A stretch of DNA of 23,953 nucleotides from Pilaira anomala (lineage: Eukaryota > Mucoromycota > Mucoromycetes > Mucorales > Mucoraceae), in NCBI GenBank assembly GCA_025716855.1, contig JAIXMQ010000160.1:1-23953 (forward strand), read 5' to 3'. A model generated the notes under the pieces. It had not been told where the DNA came from. It searched no databases and saw only the letters and a program-made list of their open reading frames with translations. This document shows, piece after piece, positions 18,679 through 23,953 of this stretch (the stretch's first letter is position 1; every line of letters begins with the position of its first letter). The translations under genes and the position numbers were made by a program.

Positions 18679-19856
18679 TTAATTATCATAATCATTCTCC
18701 TCCAAATCAACAACTTCGGCATCGCCTTCCAAAACAATAACTTCAGGATCTTCTCCCAAAACAACAATCTCTCGCTCTTCACTTTCAGCCTCTTCTTCTA
18801 CAGTAGATTGCAGTTCTTCATCTTCGCTTCCACCTTCCTCTTCAAACAAAGTCTCCTCTTCTTCTTCAACGTCACCAGTAATATCTAAGATAGACTCTTT
18901 ATTGAGCCTATCGCATGCATCTTTTTTATGCTTACGCAACGTACGAAGGATGTATGGATCAGTTTCACCATTAGTACTGATGCTTAACATCTTCATGTCG
19001 AAAAAGCGACGCACCTGCTTTGCCTTCATAGCAATTTTTCTCTTTTTCACTGCCTCTGCTTCTGCCTCTGCTTTCATTTTGCCATCCAAATAGTTACCGA
19101 ACCTTTCCAAGAAGCTGACCATGTTTCTCTTAACCCTTTTATCTTCTTTAAGCTTTCTACGGCCATTCTCGGGGCGAGCAGGATGGGAAGCATCATCAGT
19201 AGTTGAAGACGAAACGCTTCCCTCAGGAACTTGATGGTTAGAATAAACAACCAAGTCCTCGGATTCATTCTTTTTCATTTCACGAGGATACCACTTAGGG
19301 TGCTTTACCATGATCTCATAGCAATGCTCAAGGGTAAAATTCTCATCTACGGTTTCTTTTCTCTTCTTTGTAGGAGCAGTAACAGTCTTACTGTTCTCCA
19401 ATTCTACAATACGTTTACGATACAACTGCTTGGCTAATGCTATCTATAAGGGGTCGTGGTTTTGTTAATACATTACCCATTTTTATGTACTTCATTAATA
19501 AAACATACTCTATCTTTGGGAACATATCCGCTTCCTAACTGGATGGATGCGGTATCAAGGCATCCAACGTATTTTGACACCTTTCTGTTGATGATACCCC
19601 AACGATTTTTCAAGGAACCGCAATCGCGGATATCATCAGAACCATTTCCCATGTTAAAAATGTCAGCTATGCTTCTCCAAAAAGCGGCTCCGTCTTGATT
19701 GTTTCCTCTATCTCCATCTTCGCTTATGCGTATGTAAGCGTTAACAAGCTTGATGTCTTCAGATTGACGGAAGTTTTTCTTGCCGGTTTTTCCTGACTGG
19801 AAGCTCTCAACATTATCGATGGGTGTAGAAGTAGATTGTTCAGTAGGAGTACTCAT
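18679..19856 (-). CDS. Harbinger Myb/SANT-like DNA-binding protein, two exons
   Basis: In PIF/Harbinger elements this second protein helps bind the ends and bring the transposase to the nucleus. Exon 1 (19473-19856) begins MSTPTEQST and holds the SANT-like region at about residues 28-100: FRQSEDIKLVNAYIRISEDG, NNQDGAAFWRSIADIF, SLKNRWGIINRKVSKYVG. Exon 2 (to 18679) reads ALAKQLYRKRIVELE, then NFTLEHCYEIMVKHPKW, a basic middle, an EAEAEAVKKRK coiled-coil-like part and a very acidic C-terminus. The donor GGGTAATG is at 19476 and acceptors are near 19440-19444, but every join I tried is off by one base. Either a one-base lesion exists or the splice is unusual. It converges on the transposase. 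Confidence 0.75.
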
Positions 19857-20067
19857 TTGTAATATATTTAGAAACGAAGTAAAGAAGATTTAACAATGAT
19901 TAGCTATTTTACATTACTTTTATTGCAGAGTTTAATTTTTTTTTTTAATTAATTAATTTTTCATAAATCTTTCTAAAAACCGACGGTTGGGAGACCCTCT
20001 AATTTAACACGGTTGTACAAAAAATTTGAGTTGTAAAAAAATTTTTAAAACCTAAAAACTAAAATCT

Positions 20068-20082
20068 CGGCTGGGGATGCTC
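20068..20082 (-). repeat. Right terminal inverted repeat of Harbinger
   Basis: CGGCTGGGGATGCTC on the plus strand is the inverted partner of 16816-16830. It is followed by TAA at 20083-20085. Confidence 0.9.
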
Positions 20083-20085
20083 TAA

Positions 20086-20403
20086 GCAAGGCCATATCTT
20101 TGAGCTGTACCCCCGGTTTCACTGTGAGACTAACCCGATTGAAAGATTCTGGGGGCGGCTAAGAAAGTGGCTCGACAAAACTGCAATTACAGTTTTGTTT
20201 CTTTGGACAAAAATATAAATTCGTTCTTGGATAGTGCTTCCCCTCCTAGAGAGCCACCTTTGCTGATAAGAAGATATTGGAATAAAATTTTTAGGTATAT
20301 TGAAGCCCACAGTCAGGGAAAAGATGCAAGACAGGCTTTAGAGGTGGTAAAGAAGTTTTCTAAAGATCAGAAATCACATCGAAAACTTCGCTTATATCAA
20401 TAA
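20086..20403 (+). pseudogene. C-terminal fragment of a DDE transposase
   Basis: From the first base after the Harbinger duplication the frame reads HIFELYPRFHCETNPIERFW, a classic end of a Tc1/mariner-like or related fungal DDE catalytic domain, with NPIE holding the last acidic residue. After WGRLRK a one-base slip moves to ARQNCNYSF, then RRYWNKIFRYIEAHSQG and a basic tail SHRKLRLYQ, with the stop at 20401-20403. The upstream catalytic residues are absent. The frame is open across the reconstructed TAA site into the left flank, so the Harbinger may have landed inside this gene, but the left flank is not recognisable as transposase. Confidence 0.78.
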
Positions 20404-20524
20404 AAAAAAATATTTGTACATTATAATAGTCCCCATTAATATTTTAAAATATGTTTAATTCATGTTTGGCATCATAAAATGTAAGAACGTTCGCAATGAG
20501 CATTTTTTTTAAAAAAAGAACGCA
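20404..20524. other. Short AT-rich gap
   Basis: A/T runs and no gene. Confidence 0.4.
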
Positions 20525-20878
20525 GTTTAAATCAAAAGCTGAAAATGTCCGTTTATTAAAATATATGATTTAAAAATAGATGCACTGTACCCTCCTGGCA
20601 GCCATGTCATGGTGCGCTTACAAACCAAAAATGGTCAACTTGCTCCATCGTACACCGGTCCCTACGAGGTCGTACCAAAAAATAGGGGTAATGCATACAT
20701 TCTCAAAGATCATACTGGTACACTTATGCCTCGTAATTATACGTCCGTTGAACTTAAACCTATCTCTCAGGATGAGGTCATTGAACTTGATGATGAAGGT
20801 AACGAGATCAAACATTATGAAATTGAAGCAGTTTTGAATCATCGAGGTCCTCCTACAAAGAGAGAATACCTTGTCAGA
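20525..20878 (+). pseudogene. Fragment of a chromodomain-bearing Ty3/gypsy integrase
   Basis: The plus-strand frame reads DALYPPGSHVMVRLQTKNGQ, YTGPYEVVPKNRGNAYILKD, LMPRNYTSVELKPIS, an acidic linker, then KHYEIEAVLNHRGPPTKREY and LVRF. This is the GPY/F module of the integrase C-terminus followed by the first half of a chromodomain, the histone-mark reader that guides integration in chromoviruses. It is a different lineage from the intact element at 3101, which lacks this domain. The start is lost in AT-rich sequence near 20525. The frame stops being recognisable at the T10 run of 20879-20888, where the LINE begins. Confidence 0.88.
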
Positions 20879-22227
20879 TTTTTTTTTTGTAAATTAAGTT
20901 TTTATTAAACTAAAGAGTCACACATACGCGGAGAGGTGGGACTTGAGCAGTATGAAAAAAAAACAAGGGGAGAAGGAAAAAGGGAAAATTATAATAATAT
21001 GAAGAGAAGGAAAAGAAAATTTAGTCTATTGTAGAGGTACGATTCAATAGGAGAGAGACTTGATGGTTGATTGTTTGGATGATGTGTTCAGGGCGAAAAG
21101 GGACTTTTTGAATAATCATTTGCCAATAAGCATACCAAATATAATATTGTGAAGTAGACAGAAGAACTAAGAGGGGAACGACTTGGTTTGAGCGGGGAGG
21201 GAAGGGAACTTGTAAGCGTAGCGGTGCTTGTAGGATATGATCCGTGGTAAAGGTGACGGTAGGATAGTGAAAGTTGAGAACCATCTTCCAGATATCCTTT
21301 TTAATTGGGCATGTTACAAGGAAGTGTGCCAAGGATTCTTCTTCAGCGTTGCAGAGGCGACACTGTGAGTTTTCAAGTGTACCAATTTGCTGTAGGTACG
21401 GGGCAATTGGAAGCTTTTGGCTTAGAACTCGATACCAATGTGATCGAACTTGGAGTTGAAGTGGCAAGGACCAGAAGATTTTCAAGTCGATTTCAGAAAT
21501 TAAACCGATAGTTGAGACAGTGTCACGGAGGTGATGATTCCGATATATTCTAGGAGTGTACTCTAGCCAAAGTGGATGCTGTTGAAGGTGGTTGCTCAGT
21601 GAGGAAGAGTTATAGATAAGTTGGTTCCCATCAGTGACATCGTTTACAATGTACGGAATTAGATATGATTGTAGTTTGACGGTTCGATATATAAGGATAT
21701 CCTTGTGAAGGCGGCGGCAAAGGAACGGTAGCTCGACATATTCATTTTCAACTTGTAGTCGTAAACGACGAAGGTGGGTATCATAAGTGAAAAATTTGCG
21801 ATGTTTATGGAGCCAATGGTCTGGGGGGTATGACTGAAGAGATAGTGAAGAGGCAACTGGAGTAACGTAATAACGTGCATTTAGAGAAATCATACTTGAC
21901 GTCAAGATAATCAAAAGCTTGATAGTAGGCATTGATGATGGAGGTAGGATGATTGAGATCATGCTTACGCCATTCAGGTACAAAAAAGGACATTTCAGGT
22001 GGCAATGGTGCGGGGGTAAGGAGTGATAGGTGATGTTTAAAGAAAGGTCGAACTAAGAGAGACCTGTTGTTAGATCGAAATACGTGATTAAGATGACGCA
22101 TTTGAAGGACTAAATGTTGCATGGCTGGTTGTAGTAGGCCGAGACCTCCTTGATCCAACGGTAAACTAAGTTGATTGAAAGAAACCAAAGGACGTTTTTG
22201 TTGCCAGACATAACCATAAATGATGAA
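20879..22227 (-). pseudogene. 5'-truncated LINE (non-LTR retrotransposon), C-terminal part
   Basis: The minus-strand sequence encodes the region downstream of the reverse transcriptase of a LINE ORF2-like protein. It opens with YGYVWQQKRPLVSFNQLSLP and PLDQGGLGLLQPAMQHL (21805-22220), slips frame near 21890, and continues as SLNARYYVTP, PPDHWLHKH and, near the end, WYRVLSQKLPIAPYL with a zinc-knuckle-like CRLCN...H...C motif (CX2CX8HX4C), stopping at 21021. A 3' untranslated stretch leads to an A10 tail on the element strand (20879-20888). The reverse transcriptase and endonuclease are absent, the usual result of incomplete target-primed reverse transcription. It is inserted in the Ty3 chromodomain fragment. 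I found no certain target duplication. Confidence 0.85.
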
Positions 22228-22690
22228 TTAGACACTACGGCCAGTGATTCCTGTCATTTTTCTGTTCAGTGACCGAAATATGACCCCGATTATTCCCTGA
22301 TTTGGACATGTACCCAAATTTCCTTTCATATTTCCTTATAATGAGGTGAAATTCCTGTTATATGAAGAAAATATTCTTGAAATCCCTGTGATTTTACAAT
22401 ATATCCTACTCATATCCTTGTATTCTACAGAGGAATCCTGTCATATAAAGCAAAGACATGGAAATAATCCTTGTCAGTCAACATGATTTTACTTTTTAAT
22501 ACAAGAACTTCTAAAATATAACAGAGATATAACGTCTATTTGCATGAATGATTCTGATCAAACAACATGAAACTGAGTCTTTTCTTCTTCATTTAAAGAA
22601 AATAACGTGTAAAACACAGGAATCTTTTCTATCATTATAATGATTTTTTACATGAAATAATCCCATTTTACTATTCATTGGCCATATAGC
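22228..22690. other. Non-coding segment with a recurring CCTGTCAT-like motif
   Basis: Variants of (A)ATTCCTGTCATAT occur at 22246-22257, 22348-22367, 22381-22395, 22432-22454 and 22462-22480, with a weaker one at 22289-22301. GGCCAGTGATT at 22239-22249 and GGCCAATGAAT (minus strand, about 22673-22683) are roughly inverted, so this could be a small non-autonomous DNA element. No coding frame was seen. Confidence 0.4.
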
Positions 22691-22868
22691 ATTTGACTTT
22701 TTTTTTTGGTATAAAAAAACTAATTTATTTAGTTATATCATGTACATATAAAAATACATGATTTTATGGTCATAGGTATTACAGGGCATAAAGAGAATAA
22801 AAAGATGATATAATAGGAAAGGAAAAAGAAAAAAGGAATGGAAAAAAGAAAAAGGGAATGGAAAGGAG

Positions 22869-22902
<34 letters not shown>

Positions 22903-23022
22903 AAAGGGTTAAGAAGTTAGCATAAATGGAGAACATAAATAAAGAAAAAAAAAACAAAAACAAAAAGAAGCAAAGCCTAATTATTATGGATTCTAAAAAA
23001 AAAAAAGAGTTAGTATACTACT
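22691..23022. other. Purine-rich spacer with an A32 tract
   Basis: Positions 22815-22907 are almost all purine (GGAAA/GAATGG units) and contain 32 consecutive A at 22869-22900. No gene is present. It may include the 3' flank of the gene at 23023. Confidence 0.6.
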
Positions 23023-23836
23023 TTATGAATATAAAAAACGTATCATATTACCTTTTTTTTTCAAATTATTGGAAGGTTGCTTGCCTTTTTTTTTGTTGGT
23101 GACAAGTCGTTCTCCAGCGACCTCCTCGGCAGCATCAATGTCCAGCTCATACAGGTCAGACAAGTCATCTTCTTCGTCATCTGAACCACCAAAAAGGAAG
23201 ATCTCATCATCATCAACAACTGCTACTGCAGCTGTTGAGGGCCCTACACAAGGAGATGACAACAGAGTGTCCTAATCAAATATTAGTAAACAATATATAT
23301 ACATTTTTTTTAATAGAGTGAATGTGAAACTAACCTTCGACTTTCTGGTAGCATTTGGATAATGGTTTGCTGCCAACACCTTAGCTCCCCAACTGTCAAT
23401 GCATCTATCCAAGTCGAGCTTGGCCTTTTTGGCAATCAATTCAATGTCCTGATAACATTTGTGTTTTGAATGATCAGGAACATTTTTCCAGCTACGGCTC
23501 TCCTCGGCAACATTCATTTCATCCAATTTTTAAAGCAACAAAGAAACAGCCGTCTTGGTATAATTGTTGAGCTGATTACTAATGGTACGGATTCTTGTTT
23601 CTTTTCTGTCTCTTGTAGATACACTATCGTTGCCATCAATAGCCAAACTAGGATCTTGGTATTCTATAAATTCTTCGATATACCATGACTTTCGATAGCT
23701 TTGATCCTTTGATACTGGTTTCTGGAGATCTCTTTCCAAAGGAGAACGAAGACAGGAATAGGTCACCTCATCCAAAGATACAGGTTCTCTTTGAGGAGGA
23801 GCTAATGTGTGTCAATACTGCGTTAGATAAAACAAG

Positions 23837-23867
<31 letters not shown>

Positions 23868-23953
23868 ATACCTGCAGTAGTATTGATGACGTTTTGACTT
23901 TCAGCATTTCTTTCGGACAAAAGTCTATCAAGTTTTTCTTCAATTCTTTCATA
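23023..23953 (-). CDS. Unrecognised three-exon gene, 5' end outside the window
   Basis: I do not recognise the product. Exon pieces read in one consistent phase: 23953-23872 (YERIEEKLDRLLSERN), intron 23802-23871, 23801-23335 (REPVSLDEVTYSCLRSPLER; RKSWYIEEFIEYQD; KNVPDHSKHKCYQDIELIAK; DSWGAKVLAANHYPNATRK), intron 23272-23334, then 23271-23023 (GPSTAAVAVVDDDEIFLFGG; an acidic DDEEDDLSDLYELD run; basic KKKGKQPSNNLKKK). Both introns are GT-AG and frame-preserving. One in-frame TAA lies at 23530-23532, between TKTAVSLLL and KLDEMNVAEE, so the gene is either broken there or ends there. A GTAATA donor at 23051 could lead to another exon. The charged layout with a short N-terminal coiled coil could fit a nuclear or Gag-like protein, but that is a guess. 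Confidence 0.55.

Larger units (their letters stand above)
16816..20082. mobile_element. PIF/Harbinger DNA transposon, 3267 bp
   Basis: Ends GAGCATCCCCAACCG (16816-16830) and its inverted partner (20068-20082) differ at one of 15 positions and are flanked by TAA on both sides. Inside are the two genes expected of this superfamily: a DDE transposase on the plus strand and a Myb/SANT-like protein on the minus strand, arranged convergently. The transposase is interrupted, so this copy probably depends on another for movement. Confidence 0.93.

Noticed and set aside
20870..22480. CCTTGTCAG as the LINE target duplication
   Set aside because: The second copy lies about 240 bp beyond the last LINE coding sequence and within a cluster of similar motifs, so the match may be chance.

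Overview
The window reads as a transposon-rich stretch of an AT-rich eukaryotic nuclear genome. The best guess is an early-diverging fungus of the Mucoromycota type. Grounds: short GT-AG introns of about 50-70 nt; long A/T homopolymers; no operons or bacterial signals; and a mix of mobile families (Crypton with an Ndc10-like recombinase, Ty3/gypsy, Tnp2/CACTA-like, PIF/Harbinger, a DDE transposase, a non-LTR element) familiar from such fungi. The phylum is inferred from recognition, not from a marker gene. No housekeeping gene, tRNA or rRNA was found.

Layout. 1-1592 (-): broken Crypton tyrosine-recombinase gene running off the left edge. 1593-3095: non-coding, with a 31-bp tandem repeat. 3101-8468 (-): complete Ty3/gypsy retrotransposon with 126-bp LTRs that look identical by eye, a 5-bp target duplication (GTAGA) and one intact 1674-codon Gag-Pol frame. 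8814-11060 and 11618-14656 (both -): two diverged, decayed Tnp2/CACTA-like transposase genes head to tail, sharing an intron position. 14781-15008: AT-rich minisatellite between the Tnp2 gene and a divergent gene. 15122-15998 (+): unrecognised multi-exon gene with one or two unresolved frame changes. 16816-20082: PIF/Harbinger element with 15-bp terminal inverted repeats, TAA duplication, a broken transposase (+) and a convergent Myb/SANT-like protein (-). 20086-20403 (+): C-terminal end of an unrelated DDE transposase directly at the Harbinger's right edge. 20525-20878 (+): integrase tail and partial chromodomain of a second Ty3 element, cut off at the poly-A tail of a truncated LINE (20879-22227, -). 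22228-23022: non-coding, with a recurring CCTGTCAT-like motif and an A32 tract. 23023-23953 (-): unrecognised three-exon gene running off the right edge.

How it fits together. These are independent insertions of different ages rather than a cooperating gene set. The Ty3 element is the youngest and the only one that looks able to move. The Harbinger keeps both ends and both genes, but its transposase is interrupted. The Crypton, both Tnp2 genes, the DDE fragment and the LINE are relics. Nested order is visible twice: Harbinger beside or inside the DDE gene, and LINE inside a Ty3 chromodomain.
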